From: Coleophoma eucalyptorum
Lineage: Eukaryota > Ascomycota > Leotiomycetes > Helotiales > Dermateaceae
Assembly: GCA_026120035.1 (NCBI GenBank)
Contig: JALRME010000013.1
Span: 496,001-560,000, forward strand
Direction of reading: 5' to 3'
DNA length: 64,000 nucleotides
A program made the position numbers and the translations under genes. Under the pieces are notes generated by a model, which did not search any database, was not told the origin of the DNA, and saw only the letters and a program-made list of their open reading frames with translations. Positions 35,670 to 49,355 of this stretch are shown here, in pieces. How positions within the stretch are numbered: the first letter of the stretch is position 1; the number at the start of each line of letters is the position of its first letter.

Positions 35670-36539
35670 CGTAAAGTCAGTAAGTGCCTAGAATACCGAT
35701 GAGCATTGTACATTCTGATCATTTTGTAGTCTTACCTGGATGGTTCTTGGAACTGCTGCTTGCTCGCTCAGAACTAGTAACAAGTATTGCACATCAAAGT
35801 CCTCAGCCCTTACTATAAACCGAGAAGGTTCTCAACAGTCCGACTCTTGTTAGTTGTAATTGGGAAGCGGCAGAGGGATCCAGAAGAGCAACCGGAGAAA
35901 ATGTGAGTTCCAAGGCGCCGGACGAGAGCAGCAACTTGATCAATTGCAAAAGTAGAATACCCTGTGGGCAGAATGCACCTGAAGGGCAGCGAGGTTCTCA
36001 ACGATACGAGGAAGATGTCAAACTGAGTGAAGCAATTGACGGGAGTAAATGTGAGCACAAAGTACCTACAGTTGAAGCCGACTTCGGTCTGAGTGGCCCA
36101 GGATAGGCAAGCAAGTTTTGTCATCATCAAAGCCGAAGAGGGAAATATGCATGGAGATGTTGTTGACCTTGAACCTTCCCCGCAATCTGGGTGTCCTCGG
36201 CAATCAGCCTCCACTTGACCGACCTTAGCGACACTTATCTCTCTCTACCTTATATCCTTGCATGACGACATTGAAGCATAAGGTAAAGTACTGGAAATGT
36301 TTCTATCGTACAGTTTTTGTAGGAGAGCAAACTTGAATACGTTCATGTCATATACTCATTTTGGCTGTGCCTTTCTGTCATGGCCAGGTGTGCATTTACC
36401 ATCGTCATGAAAACAACATACAGTGAATGCATCAACATGCCCGCTCATTCGATGCCCGTCTATTGTTTACTTTGATCTTGTATGCCATAGATGAGAAAAT
36501 CATGATTGAATTCGCCAGGTGCACAATATTTTACACGCT
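35670..36539. other. Ligase promoter and SHMT 3' region, no gene
   Basis: About 870 bp. Translation can run past the SHMT intron to 36460, but the true SHMT stop is at 36540-36542. No other coding frame is supported. Confidence 0.55.
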
Positions 36540-38367
36540 TTATTTTGACTCCCAAGGAAGAGAATATGTTGATACCCAGTCCGATACCTTGAATTGGGGT
36601 TAGTACTTTACTTCGAAAAGCTTCCCACGGTAGACTTACTTCACTCTTCAACTGCACAATCTCTCGATCAGTCTGACCATCACCAAGGTACTCAAGGAAT
36701 GCCTTCACACTTCCAGGACTCTTTCTTCCCTTTGACTCTGCTGCCTCCTTGGCACTCTTGTCTAGTCTCTGTGTTATGGTCACAGCTCTGTTCACAATAT
36801 CCGCAACTCTAACGAAGTCATCCTGCTGGAAGCCTCGAGTAGTCATTGCTGGTGTACCCATTCTCAATCCGCCCGGCTTGAGAGCCGACTTGTCACCTGG
36901 GACAGTATTCTTGTTGCTAGCAACACCAACCAATTCCAGGACACGCTCAACTCGTGCACCATCAACGCCTTGAGGCTTCAAGTCAACAAGGACTAAGTGG
37001 TTATCAGTACCCCCCGAGACAATAGAATACCCAAGGCCACCCTTTCCCTTGGGTTCGCCAAGACGCTTTGCGAATGCCTTAGCATTAAGAAGAACTGCTT
37101 CTTGGTATGCTTTGAACTCTTGGCTTGATGCTTGCTTCAGTGCTACAGCCAAGGCAGTGATCGTGTGGTTATGAGGTCCACCTTGGTGACCGGGAAAGAC
37201 GGATGAATTAATAGGTTCTTCAAGGTTCCACATTTCTTGTTCCTTGGTCTTCGAATTGACACGTCTAACCCCCTTCCTGAAGAAGATCATAGCTCCTCGA
37301 GGACCACGAAGTGATTTGTGCGTTGTGGTTGTAACCACATCAGCATATTCAAATGGCGATGGGATGACCTTGGCAGCAACAAGACCGGAAATATGTGCCA
37401 TATCAGCTAGTAAATATGCCCCAACCTTGTCCGCAATTGCTCGCATGCGGTCGTATTCAATAAGCCTACTATATGCAGAAGTACCAGCAACAATGATCTT
37501 TGGTCTGTAAAGTACGGCCATCTCTTCTAACTTTTCATAGTCAATGAGACCAGTAGATTCGTCCAGGCGGTATGGAAAAGTTTCGAAGTACTTTGAAACG
37601 GCGGAGATTTTCTTGGTAGGTGTTTGGTAACCGTGGGAGAGATGACCACCGTGGGGTAGATCTAGACCCATGATTCGATCGTGCGCATTCAGCAGGGCAG
37701 AGTATGCCATAAGGTTGGCGGGAGATCCAGAATGCGCTGTAAATTACGATTAGCACAGTCTTGTGCGTTCGAGGCCACTAGCACTTACGTTGTACATTGA
37801 CACCCCATTCAGAATCCTTAAGACCAAAGGTAGATATGGCTCTCTGTTGACAAAGTCTTTCCGCCTCATCGATGAATTCGTTTCCACCATAGTATCTTGC
37901 ACCAGGGTAGCCTTCGGAGTATTTGTCTGTAGATTGAGTCAATTGTGACCCAGTTCAAGGTCTCCAAAACAGTACGTACTTTGCATAACACTTCCTAGCG
38001 CATCGAGCACGGCCTGGGATGTGAAATTCTCGGAGGGAATGAGGTTGATGAAATGCTTTTGTCTTTTCTTCTCCTATAGATTAAAAATGTTAGCATGTCT
38101 AAAGATACTTCCAAACAAGAGGGGTAACGTACATTTTGCAGAATGCCAAAGACAACTGGGTCTGCATGTTCAAGATCGGCTGAAAGTAACTACAAACAAT
38201 ATCAGCACTAGTTGTTCCTAACGGTGTGTCTCCTCCCACGGATATACCTTCTGTTGGCCATCTGCAGAGATCGAAGATGCGAGCCTCCGAGCTCCGCAGA
38301 ATGCAGTTGCTTTGCGCGCGGCAGCAGCTCTTACCACCGTACGAGAAGCTCCCTTGAAGAGAGACAT
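36540..38367 (-). CDS. SHM1: Serine hydroxymethyltransferase, mitochondrial
   Basis: Exons 38367-38248, 38189-38133, 38073-37980, 37926-37789, 37736-36640 and 36587-36540 give 517 residues. Converts serine and tetrahydrofolate to glycine and methylene-THF using PLP. The N-terminus [20 protein letters not shown] is a mitochondrial presequence. Motifs are [39 protein letters not shown], and [18 protein letters not shown] with the PLP lysine; the C-terminus is [15 protein letters not shown]. The last intron (52 nt, branch TACTAAC, CAAG acceptor) must be removed to give that end. Without it, translation continues to 36460 with an unrelated tail. An inverted repeat and a TGACTC-type site lie upstream. 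Confidence 0.95.
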
Positions 38368-39735
38368 GGTGATCTATGCGCGTTAGTAATGTCTTGTTCA
38401 GAGACGAAGAAATCGTGCAAACCTCAACGACGTGGAGTATCCTGCTATGCAGAGAGGTGTGTCTTCACGTCATAAAAAATCATGGAATAGTTCTATCACC
38501 CCATTGCTTATCCTGCCGGCTACGGGGCGCTAACTATCTTAGGTACGCGAGTCCCCTGGCGAGCTATATGAACAGCACAGTCTCGTGCATCTTTCCCTCT
38601 TTCTCCTTCTTTCTTCTTTATCAACTATATCAGAATTGATGACGGCCAACACCTTCTTCAGTCTCAACTCTCGTTGTAAAACGGGTGTTGCTGATATGTT
38701 CCGGGCCACATGAACCACCATTTAGGGACAATGTGAAATGTCTGATCTGATTTGAATAGTTGATCTTCAATATCTTCTCATTTATCATTTCGCTCATCTT
38801 TGCTTGTCTTTTATCCCCAACCTCTGCACCCTGGAACCTAGATGAGCAGGGAAACTTAATTTGTATCTTGCGCTTATACCTGAGATTCCCATTTCGAGTC
38901 ACTTAGTCCGGCATTTATATAAAAAGCTTACGGCGACTTGTCGGCAGGTTCCCGGAGATACTACTACGCGACTGTCAGTCGCGATTGTCAGTCTTCGGAT
39001 GCTGAGAAATTCTCCTGGCTGCTGAGAGGATGTAACTCTATTCCATGCAACGCAGACCAAGCCTAGAATTCAATGTCCATTGTCGTATAACCCGAGCAAT
39101 TGTTATCGAAAGGTGTTGCTTTACCCTAGAAGTCCTTGTCACATAAAGTACATACATCTATAGCCTGCAAAAAATAGATTTCAAAGCATCTAAGTGTGTG
39201 GCCTGGAACTCATGATTCTTGTACTAGATATGTCACTAAGGATGAATCGCCAGAACAAATGACTGCACACAATGGCAAGCTATCTGTACAGAGTAGAAAA
39301 TGGTCTGTTGACTGAGGAGACAAAGAGTGGATCAAAGGCTTATCGTCACTATCATTCGCCTGCTACACCATTCGATTTACCTTTGGACGACGTTGGATAA
39401 GCTCGATAAGCTCAAACATCACAAGCAGGATCCAATTACAAATGACGAGAAGCTGTAGATATGAGGTGGTGTATCAAATATGCTGTGAGGACCTCGCCTC
39501 AATGCACCCATATTTTGGTCATGAAGCAAGACATCTGGCCAAACAAGACAGTAATCACAATCGAGATCTTCCAACTGCCCTCGTGAAGTATAACCGTTTT
39601 TGATTTGAAGATCATGATACCATTGTCCGTGCATAAATGCAGAAAGCCCAGTGACATCGAAAGGCAACCGGCCTCTAAAAACAAAGACCTTGCCCAATAC
39701 ACTCCTTATGCTACCCTCACGAAAGCTCCTCAAAT
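38368..39735. other. SHMT promoter and eL19 3' region
   Basis: 1.4 kb without a supported gene. Contains the inverted repeat at 38968-38982 and, on the minus strand, TGACTC at 38901-38896 (about 530 bp upstream of the SHMT start). Confidence 0.55.
38968..38982. promoter_or_regulatory. Perfect palindrome GCGACTG-T-CAGTCGC upstream of SHMT
   Basis: Seven-base arms around one base, with TGTCAGTC repeated again just downstream (38987-38994). About 600 bp upstream of the SHMT start. Could be a dimer-binding site; no known factor is assigned. Confidence 0.4.
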
Positions 39736-40445
39736 TTACTTGGTCTCGGTCTCCTCCTCATCACCGAATTGAGCAGCACGCTTGGCCTCTACTCTCTCCA
39801 TCTTTCTCTCACGGGCAGCCTTGGTCTTTGCGCGGCGGGCGTCCATCTCCTCCTTGATGACTCTCTCACGAGCAGCCTCGGCCTTGGCCTTGTGGATCTA
39901 GAACTGTGTCAGAACCTGCATTAATTTAATTCATTCGTGTAGCTTACGTGCTCAACCAACGCTCTCTTGTGCTTGAAGGTGTTACCCTTGCTGAGGTGGT
40001 AGAGGTTGTGGTAAAGGTGCTTGTCAATCTTGCCGCTGGCACGGTACTTGACTAAGAGACGGCGGAGAACTCGAAGGCGACGCATCCAGACGACCTGGCT
40101 GTAATTCAAGTATCAGCATACTTTGCCCCAATTATCCACTCTTCCGCAATCTTGTTGATAATTCCTAACGTACCTTGGCATACGAGCATCTGCGGTACCC
40201 TTTCTCTTACCGAAACCACGGTGTCTACCAATTCTTCGTGCAGCTGTGAGGTCGCGAGCGCGGGATCGAGAGTGCATGGTGACTGGCTTGCGGATGATGA
40301 GGCCATCAGCAACGAGCTTTCTGATAGTTTGGCGGGAGTTGGCATTGGAGATCTCGCTGGTCTCGTTGGGGTCGAGCCAAATCTTGCGCTTTCCGCAGCC
40401 TACGACGGAGGCCGCCAGACGCTTCTGGGTGGTGAGGTTGACCAT
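39736..40445 (-). CDS. RPL19: 60S ribosomal protein eL19
   Basis: Exons 40445-40174, 40098-39948 and 39897-39736 give 194 residues. Matches eukaryotic L19 throughout: [76 protein letters not shown], and a long basic/acidic C-terminal helix ending EEETETK. It is a component of the large subunit and takes part in an inter-subunit bridge. Introns follow DARMP and ALVEH. The start [13 protein letters not shown] is as in other fungi; a continued upstream reading frame belongs to the 5' leader. Confidence 0.96.
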
Positions 40446-41129
40446 GATGCCGGTATTGTCGATGGCCGTTGGTCGATGAGTGGTGTTGTCGAGGTCGAAG
40501 AGGAGTAATCTGGAAGTCGTTACAAATTTGTCGCTAGTTTTTTGGGAATTCGAAAGTGCGTTTCGGCCTGAATACACTAGCCAGGCATCAACCGAGCGGG
40601 GGGGATCATGTGACACCGAAAAGGTTTTCAAAATCGCACCAAGGAGACCAACATACTCGTTCCTAAGAGGATTAAAAATGAAATTTGTTCATATTGCCCT
40701 AGTGTATATCTTCCTTTGATTGGATTTTCAAAATTAAAGTACTGCAAGAATTTGGCGATTCAAGGAAAACTGCAATTGTAAATTTCATAACTGTTGAGGA
40801 CCTAGGCGACGTACACCTAGATGTTGATTTCAATTTAAGGTCTCTAATATCTCAACTCTCAGGAAGGGACACATGATGGATGGGCTCTATAACAGGTATC
40901 TGACACACATTCAACACTGGCCTCTCCGAAGTCATTTGCATCTAAGGGGATTATTTAATTTCTTGGAGGATATCTTTCTTCACAAGGACATCATAGTGCC
41001 CAGCGATACCAAGAAATTTGTGGATGAAGTCTCATTCCATATACTGAACACTGCAACTTATGCAACTTTTGTCTTCGCTAAATCACATTTTTCAATGTCT
41101 TCCATGCAGTATCAAACAACGTAGCTCTT
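40446..41129. other. eL19 promoter and GCN1 3' region, no gene
   Basis: About 680 bp, AT-rich to the right. Nothing coding is supported. Confidence 0.6.
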
Positions 41130-44100
41130 TCACTCATCAAATGCTTTCTCTCCCAGGTCAACCTTTCCAATACTCCAGATCTCTCGTTCATCGTCCACCT
41201 CATCGTTAGACAGACCCAGACCACCTTGTCCGCCCTCTGCCTCTCTTCTTTCTCGAGCCTGTGTACCTAATCGCAGCGCTACACGTTTAAAGTAATCTTG
41301 CATGCTTCTCTTCGAATTTGCGGGCATGTCTTGACTTGAGATGTATTTGTCAAATACTTTGCTTTCCTCGTCAACTACACTGAACAGAGCCATGAAAGCT
41401 GCCTCTGCAGCCAGTTTCACAGGAATGACCGGATCGCGTACGCTGGCGAATATTGGCGGGGCTAACAATGCCAGGTGCGGTCTGACGACGTCTTCGTGAT
41501 GGCGACAAGTGGTACGGATCACTACAAGAGCTAGTCGTCGGGTATCAACGGAGTTGCCTGGCTGTATCAATGTCGCAAGAGTTTCAAAGATTGTTTTCAG
41601 TGCTTCAAAATCCCCACTACGAGTATCTGTAAGAAGATATTTTCCAGTGGCGAGTACACAGTTATCTGAGATGAAGTTCTATTACGAATGGTTAGTATTG
41701 GAAACCAATAGCCAGGGAACCATAGCTTACGTTCTTGCTGGACATTCCATGACAGAGAATTTGTGGTAGGTCGTCTGAAAAGGCAGTCTCAGTCAATGAT
41801 GATGCTGCTTCCAGAAGCACTGCGTTGAGTGCCAGCACAGATGAATGGGTTGGGTGGTTTGGAATGACCCGGTTCTTAATCAAACCTGTAGCTGCCTCTG
41901 GGGTCACATTTTTGATCAAGGCGCCCAGCAACTTAGCGTTAGTGATGCCCATTGAAATATCATTGTCCTCGGCGTCAGTGTCGATGAGTCCCAATACAGC
42001 ATTTCGGGATGCTTCACTCATATTGGCTCCTGCCTTGCTTACAACTTCGTAAAGGGCTTTGAGCATAGCGTTTCTCACCCCAGAATCCGAAGTTCTTGAT
42101 CCAGTCACTAGTTCTGCAATCAAGGGGTCGATACGTGGTGTCAGGGTAATCAAGGTTCCTAAAGCTTTGGCTGCTCGTGTCCGAAGTACTTCGCTTGAGG
42201 TATCCGCGAGCGACTTCGCGAAAGTACGTTGTAATTGCGGCAAGAAAGGTTTTAAGAACGTTGGAATCTTTTCGAGAAGGTTGTTCAAAGTCAACAAAAT
42301 AGCGGCCTTCACATCGACCGATCTCTCGGACACAACTCTGATGAGTGGACCGGTGATTTGGGTAACGAAAGGCTTCAACGAGTCTCCACTTGTACGGTCT
42401 ACAATGTCTGATATAGCCAAAGCAGATTGCGTTCTCTGCTCGGCAGTTCCGTTCATGAGACCTTGCAGGAAAATTGGCAAGATAGCGTTGATACCCTTCG
42501 GAAGTCCAAACCCAGGCAAGTTGGATCCTGGCACTCCAACATGCTGAAGAACCTGTCGTGTTGAGTAGACTAAAGCTTCCATCTCCTCCTTCTTAAGGTG
42601 CTTCGTGAATTCACTAAGGGCAACCCAAGCGGCCTTGACAACCTCAGGATCTCTGTCATCAAATGAGTTGAGTAAGGCTCTTATGATATCTTGGTTGTAA
42701 CGAGAGTAATCGACAGTCGAAGATGCAAAGAATTTTGCCAGGTGTAGATCAGCAGCTGCTCTTCTTCGATGGTCATCATGTTTGACAAGTGCAAGCATGA
42801 CGCTCATTGTAGTATTGAGACCATCAAATTCATCAATCGAGAGGATGACAGTGTCGAAAGATGAGTCTAGATCAGCCCGAAGATCATCATCTTTACAGGA
42901 AATGATGTTATCCATCAGGGAATTCAATATGCTAGGCAGTCTGCGAGTCATTGCTGAGCCTGCAACGGAGGAAAGGGAAGCTAAGGCCTTCGCATTGAAT
43001 GAAGAAATTGGAGATGTCGTCAATGTAGGTATGAGGTTCGGAAGAATGATGTTGGACCTCGTAGTTTCTGTAAGAAGAGTAAGGAGAGCAGAAAGTGCGT
43101 TATCGGCCTCGCCTTCAGTTCGTAGCAGACTCAAGAGGTGAGGTAGGACTTGATCAACGGCTCGCTTGCCAAAGATCTGCTGTAGAGAATCGAAAGCCTC
43201 AGCAGCAGCTTCTCGGACGTCTTCATCTGAGTCAATCAAGGCTGTTCGTACTACAGCAATTAAAGTTTTCTCGTGGTCTTCCAATGCTTCGACAGAAGCA
43301 GAGGAAATTAACTCGCGCAATGCTATGCAGATACCTTGCTTGGCATCGGTGTCGGTTGACGTCTGGAGTCCTTCCTCTAGAGTTGGAAGTAGGGTAGCGA
43401 GAACACCATCACCAGCCTTTCGGATAAGCTCCCCAAGAGCGTTACCAGCAATGACTTTTTGTTCCAGATTGGAGCTACCAAGTCGCCGGATGATGAGCTG
43501 CGTAAGCGTGGGAACAAGCTCTTTGAGGGTTCTTGGACTTGCGACAAGGGCTTTCCAGACCTCAACTGCTGCCGTTCGTACAAGTCCAGAAGTGTCGCAT
43601 CGGCAGATATACAACGAAGAAAGAACTTTGTTCCGCTTCTCCTCTCCCAAGACCTCCAATAAGGACGCTCCAGCTTCTTGTGCACCTTCCTCAGCATCTT
43701 CAGCCTCTGTATTGGCACTGATACCAGTAAGATTGAACAGAAGATCTCCAACCAATTCAACTGAACTGAGACGAATTCTATAATTGTCATCTGCAAGACC
43801 TCGCTCAAGTTCCGGAAGCAAGAGATCAATAGACTTAGTTGCAAAGTTCTTTACAAGTAAGCGTCCAGCACGGAGAGATGTATCTCGAATCGACTCAACA
43901 TCATCGGCGAGACCGGCTAGAATAGGTGGAATAATCTTGCTCAGATAGTTTGCGAAACTGTTACCAAAGCAGACAGGCAAGAAGATAAATAGAGACATGA
44001 AGCCCTCGCGTACAGAAGGCTTCGAAGAGGAAACATTTTGCAGAATGGTTGGTAGAGTCTCTTCCAAGCGGCTTGTACCCAAGCCAGCAAGAACCTCACT

Positions 44101-47100
44101 GAGAGCCTGGGCAGAACCAAGTCGATCTCCAGCACCAGTATCTGACTTCAACGTCTGCATCAGTCCTGGGATTAAGTCTGGTAGAGCATCTTCTCCTAAC
44201 TTCTCGATTAAAGAACCAAGAGCCTTAGAAGCAGTGGCACGTGTTGTCGGGACAGGGTCGACCACAGCAACCTTCAGACCAGCTACTAAGATAGGTAGAT
44301 GCGAGATCAGATCCTTACGCTCAGTCAAATGAGCAAGACTTCCGATAACTTGAGCGGATTTACGCTTCGTTGCTGATCGATCACCAAGACCACGCTCAAG
44401 AATGCGGACGACGAGCGCTAGGGATGGGGCATCAAGGTAATGGACGAATTGAACCTTGATCAAAGAGTCTAGAGCGTCGTCGGTATATTTTGTGGGATCG
44501 CTGAGAGCCTTGAGTAATATGTTGACAAGACTCTTGATCTCGGGATTGCTAATGACCTCACCAAAACGCTTCAAACTGCGATTAGCAGCAAGTCGCACTT
44601 CCTTGTGACTGTCATTGAGAACACCGGTCAAAGGAGGGATGATTTCGGGTAAACTTTGCGCGAGTTGCTGAGGGTCTAGATAGGCCATGGCACCAAGCAG
44701 ATCGCAAGCACCTTTCTTGCTTCGCCACTGGTCATCGTCGAGACCATCCAACAACGTTGGCAAGATCTGCTTTACTCCATACGAGCTGAGGCTAGCAAAG
44801 CAGGCCTTCGCAGCCGCCAAACACGCTTCCCGCACATCAGCACTGGAATCGCCAAAACTGGACAACAGCTGTGGGACAATCTGAATGACATAAGGTTCAA
44901 AAATCCGACCCAGGATCGTGGAAAATAGTTCAAAAGCAAGTAAGCCACCCTCTCGGTGGTTGACATCCTTCTTATTCTCCACAGCTCCTTTGAGAGTCAT
45001 GAGTATGCGGAATTCTCTAAGGGCAGAAATGCCCTTGCCGTGAACAATGCCTGCCAAACCATATGCTGCACCACGACGAGCTGCGTATTTCTTGGAGTTG
45101 AGTAGTTTGTCAAGGACGATCTGAACATATTCAGAAGTCTTCTCGCTAGATGCGCGAATCAAAGGCGGCAAACATTCTGCAACGGCGTATTGCACGGTCT
45201 CTGATGGTGTACTCAAGGTCTCTAGGAGTCTGTTCACTACCTTAGGCACGCGAGGATCTCCGGCCTGAAGATGCCGAGCTAAGGCACCATACATAATGAT
45301 AACTGCTTCGTTAACCCGATCGGCAGAGTCGGATCCTTTGTCAGGTGCTTCAAGTGTTTGCTCAAAAGTCTTCATCAGATTTTCAACCTTGTTTTTTCCA
45401 TGTAGGGCAATCACTGCAGTAGCAGCTTCAACCATCTCGTCCCTGACGCTAGGGTTCTTATCACCGAGCGGACCTTGCTCAATTAACCACTGGAGGAATT
45501 CGTCAAGGAGTCTCTCGTTGAAAATTGGGGCCATTTCTTTGAAAGCAAGTGCGATTCCATGCCTTGCCTGCCATGGGTCTGAAAGATCCATCTTCTTTGG
45601 CATACCATACTCATCAAGTTGCTGAACACGAGGCTTCGCCAGTTCTTGATAGGAAGCACGCAAGCGGGAAAGGATTTCGTCAAGCGTTGAAGGTTGTAAT
45701 TTGGCCGCTTCAGCGAGGGATCTTGCGGCAGCCCTTCGAAGTTCTTTATCCGTACTTTCTAAGTAGGGCAGCATGGTGAATGGTGACTCCTCTGTAATTT
45801 TGAAGCCACTCTCTTCCCAGATTTCGCGACCAAGGTCAATGTTCTCATCCACATCATCGTGACAAGCAAGCCATATCTCTTCAGAAAAGTCGAGCTCGCT
45901 TAAATCTATCTCTGCACTTATTGACTGTAGGACGGAAGTACGAACTGAAACCTGGGGTACAATTGCACCGCGCACGAGAATGGCGATCTCCTTATCAGTA
46001 ATATTCGGGGCAATACAGCGGCAAAGATCAGCCAGGCAGTCTTTGATCATCTTGTAGTGCTGGTTGTAATTCTGCATGGAAAAGATGAGTACCGAAAGTA
46101 CTTCCTCTCGTGGTGCCAAGCTATCTGAACAAGCATCTGTGTGGAACGATAAAAATTCAAGAGCAAGTACCAGCTGAGCCTCTGCGTCATCTGTGTCACC
46201 AAACCCTCCTTTTCGGAGAACTAGGAAGACAAGTGGCAAGATGTATGTAAGTGACACAGTATCAAAGGGACGTTGCTCTCCAGAAAATCGAAGACGATAA
46301 AGCACACGGGTTATCAAAGGTCCCAAAGGCTCTTGGCATAGTGCTTCTGGTAAGTTGGGAACTTCCATAGCTCTCAAGGTAGCGACACCAATAAATTGTC
46401 GAAGCGTGCCTATTCGGGTAGCCGTTCTGTTTGAGCAGAGAATATAAGCATCTGCTGCTGCATTCCCAGTAATAAGGCCAGCACCGGCATTGATCGTGTC
46501 TACGAGTGCCTTTACAGCAGGGCCAATCCAGAGGTGTGCTTCCGTTGGAGGTCCAGTAGCAAGAGAGCGAATTATTCCAATTCCACGCAGCAGTTCAGCC
46601 TGGAGACCCTTGATACGAAGGCGAATTCCAGCTTCTTTCTTCAATTGCGCATTGACTTTTGCAGCTTCGTCTGGGGTGAGCTTTTTCTGTTGCCCCTTTT
46701 TTTCTGCTAACTGTGCCCTTAGTTCCTCTTCCCACTTTAAGGTATCGTAGTCTTTCGTGTTCTTGTTTGGCACGTATGTTTGTGTCTTCTTAGCTAGAAC
46801 ATCGACAAAGGCTGTCCCTTCAGGTGTTCTGAAGATTGCCGCCTCTGTAGGACCAATATCTGCAAGCTTCTCGGGGTTGAGATCTTGCTCTATAAGTTGA
46901 ACAATGCGAGGAGTCATTGCATCAGGTGCAACAAAAGCAAGCTCAGCAGCAGCATTGAATGCTGCGTTTCTGACTGTTTCCGACCGCAAAGGTATCTAGG
47001 AATACGATTAACATGGATAATTTCTTAAAAAGCGGAGATGATTTTACCTTTTCATCATAAGCCGTCAAAGTACGTATTTGGTCCATTAAGGCATCCGCAG

Positions 47101-49355
47101 ATTCTCGAGCGAGATCCCCAGGGTCAACGCCAACGCGAAGACAGAGGTCGATCCAGCTTATGCGTGGCACAAGCTCAGGACGCGAAAGTACCAGTAAAAA
47201 TATCATTTGCTCTTTGCGAATAGAGATGTCGACTACTACTCTGCCATCCTGCTCATCGCCACCAGAGGATGGGCATATGGCTCTCACAACAATGTGTAAA
47301 TTCTGTACATCGCTCTTTGCTGCCGCTGCCGCACTGTCCTTGTCATTGGTTTCAATGCAATTTCTCCATCGCCAAATACCAGATACAATTATCTGAGATA
47401 TTTTAGTGGGGTTTTGCATATACATCTGTGTAAGAGCTTCCGATGCCTGTTTCTTAAGGCTGGGCTTCATACCAGAAGCGCATATTGAAAAGATTACGGC
47501 TTGCGACCAACCAAGGGCAGTCTCCGAGTCCGGGTCTATAGCTACTACAGCTTCAGCCAAAGATGACAAGGCTCGTGAAAACCATAGGCAGTCATCATCA
47601 GTAACAAGTTTTCCGTACACGCGTTGGTTCAGAATATATGACGGTTTGGGTTCCATTGTCAAGGCTTGTTTGGAAATTTGAGCCTTCTTTAGCTCTCCAT
47701 CGATCTTAGGGCTTGAGATGAGTGAGAGCTTTGATTTTGATACAGCTGTAAAGACGTATGCAACAGTAACGAGGCCTGATTGTCCTGCAGCCGTGGGATT
47801 TGCCATAGTCTCATTCCAAGCTTGGGTCAGAGGAACTACAGAAGCCTCAGCAAGTTTAGAGATCTTGGACTTGAGGATGTCAGGATCTTCGATAGCCCAC
47901 AAAAGCTCTCCAAAACGGACGGACCAAAGTTTTCGGACGGGTATTTTCTTATCTGACAGTCCTTTACTGAAGGCGTCAACAACTGCTTTATCAACTACTG
48001 ATCCATTTTGAACCGCCCACTTCACCACATGGAGCAGGGCTGCAGTCTCTGAGCTTAATGCAGCTTCATTGGTCTCTTTCATAGCAACAGTGGCGATGTC
48101 GGCAGCCAAAGCGCTTACCGTCGTAGTAGAAAGTGGTAAGACAGCAAGCATTTCGGCGTGCAGTGCCCTATGATCCGCTGATGCTAGCTTTCCTGTCTTT
48201 AAAGGTGCCATGACTTCGGACCCAACTTGGATCATAATCTCAAGGTCGCTGCATTTGAGCACAGCCGCTTTAAAGGCAGTCAAAGCACCGAAGCGGATCG
48301 TTGCGTTTGTAGACTTGATATTTGACAGAAGAGGCTTCAGTAGATTGTTCTTAAGAGTGGATGACAGATCTATATCTTTTGGCAATGCCTTGAATAGTGG
48401 TGTAACTAGGTCATTGAGCACAATTTCTGGAGCACGGAGCAGCGCTTTCTCGAGAGGTGGAATGACCTGCTTCTCAATGTCTTCAGCACTGGTGAAGTCC
48501 ACGAAGAAATCATGGAGACCATTTGCTATATGTCCTGGTACGGGAGTTCTGGAGCCAATGATCTCGCGAGTATAAAATGTGAACACATCAGTCTTCTTCG
48601 TTTCCAGAATCTCTTTCGCTCCAGGTTTCCTCGCGCATACACCAGCCAGCGCTCCAAGCATGATGGTATTCTTCCACGAAGCCTGTGCGCCCTTTGCAGT
48701 GAGTCTTGTGACTACGTCCTCAATGACTTTTTGTGGAGCAAGTTCCTGTGCCTCCTGCTTACGAGCTGTGAGTAGGCTCCTCAGCGCACGCCATGTGACC
48801 ACCAGCGCCGAATGGCTCACATTTGGGCGTGTTGTAGCTCCGACGCACAGCTCAAGCACTTGTGCATCAGTGAGGAGAATGGCTAGACCCCATTTTTCCC
48901 AATCATCAACGGTCGAAACAACTTGCAGCAGGACACTGCACCACTCGACCAAAACAAAGGCATTTGTAGCGGCTATTCCTGGCTTTATAGCTTCGAGGTG
49001 AATCGCTTTAATGAAGCCAGACAGAACCTCAGGTGGTGGCTTTGAAGAAAAAATACTTCGTATGCATCGTTGAACAGCAGTGCGCGAGGGTCGGTCTTGG
49101 TAATAAGAATAAGTGTTGAAGAACTGCTGTAGAAGGGGAGGAAAAAATTCGTGGCTTATTTCTACAAAGGAAATATTAGTATTTCGTATTTGCGGTATTA
49201 GGAAAGGACGTTGCTTCACCATTCTTTGCAAGTCTTTCTTCTAAAGTGTGTAAATGTGCTTGGCGGAGACTCGTCGATGCTGAAGACAATGCTGCCTTTG
49301 TGACCGTAAAATCCAGACTTATGCCCCCTGTACCGTTCACTTCCACCTCAGTCAT
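41130..49355 (-). CDS. GCN1: Translational activator Gcn1
   Basis: Exons 49355-49220, 49161-47048, 46995-41731 and 41678-41130 give 2687 residues, close to yeast Gcn1 (about 2670). Built almost entirely of HEAT repeats; the central third resembles the eEF3 HEAT region (for example FEPYVIQIVPQLLSSFGDSS, VRLAANRSLKRFGEVI, and following repeats). Gcn1 binds translating and collided ribosomes with Gcn20 and activates the kinase Gcn2, turning on general amino-acid control. All three introns are 52-58 nt and every junction keeps repeat periodicity. The N-terminus MTEVEVNGTGGISLDF starts at the first ATG of exon 1. The gene shares a 208-bp promoter region with the helicase gene. Confidence 0.95.

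Noticed and set aside
36460..36539. Extension of SHMT to a stop at 36460
   Set aside because: It requires keeping the last intron. Splicing at 36639/36588 gives the family C-terminus [15 protein letters not shown] and a stop at 36540.
43166..43783. 205-residue open frame antisense to GCN1
   Set aside because: Ser-rich shadow of the HEAT-repeat coding strand.
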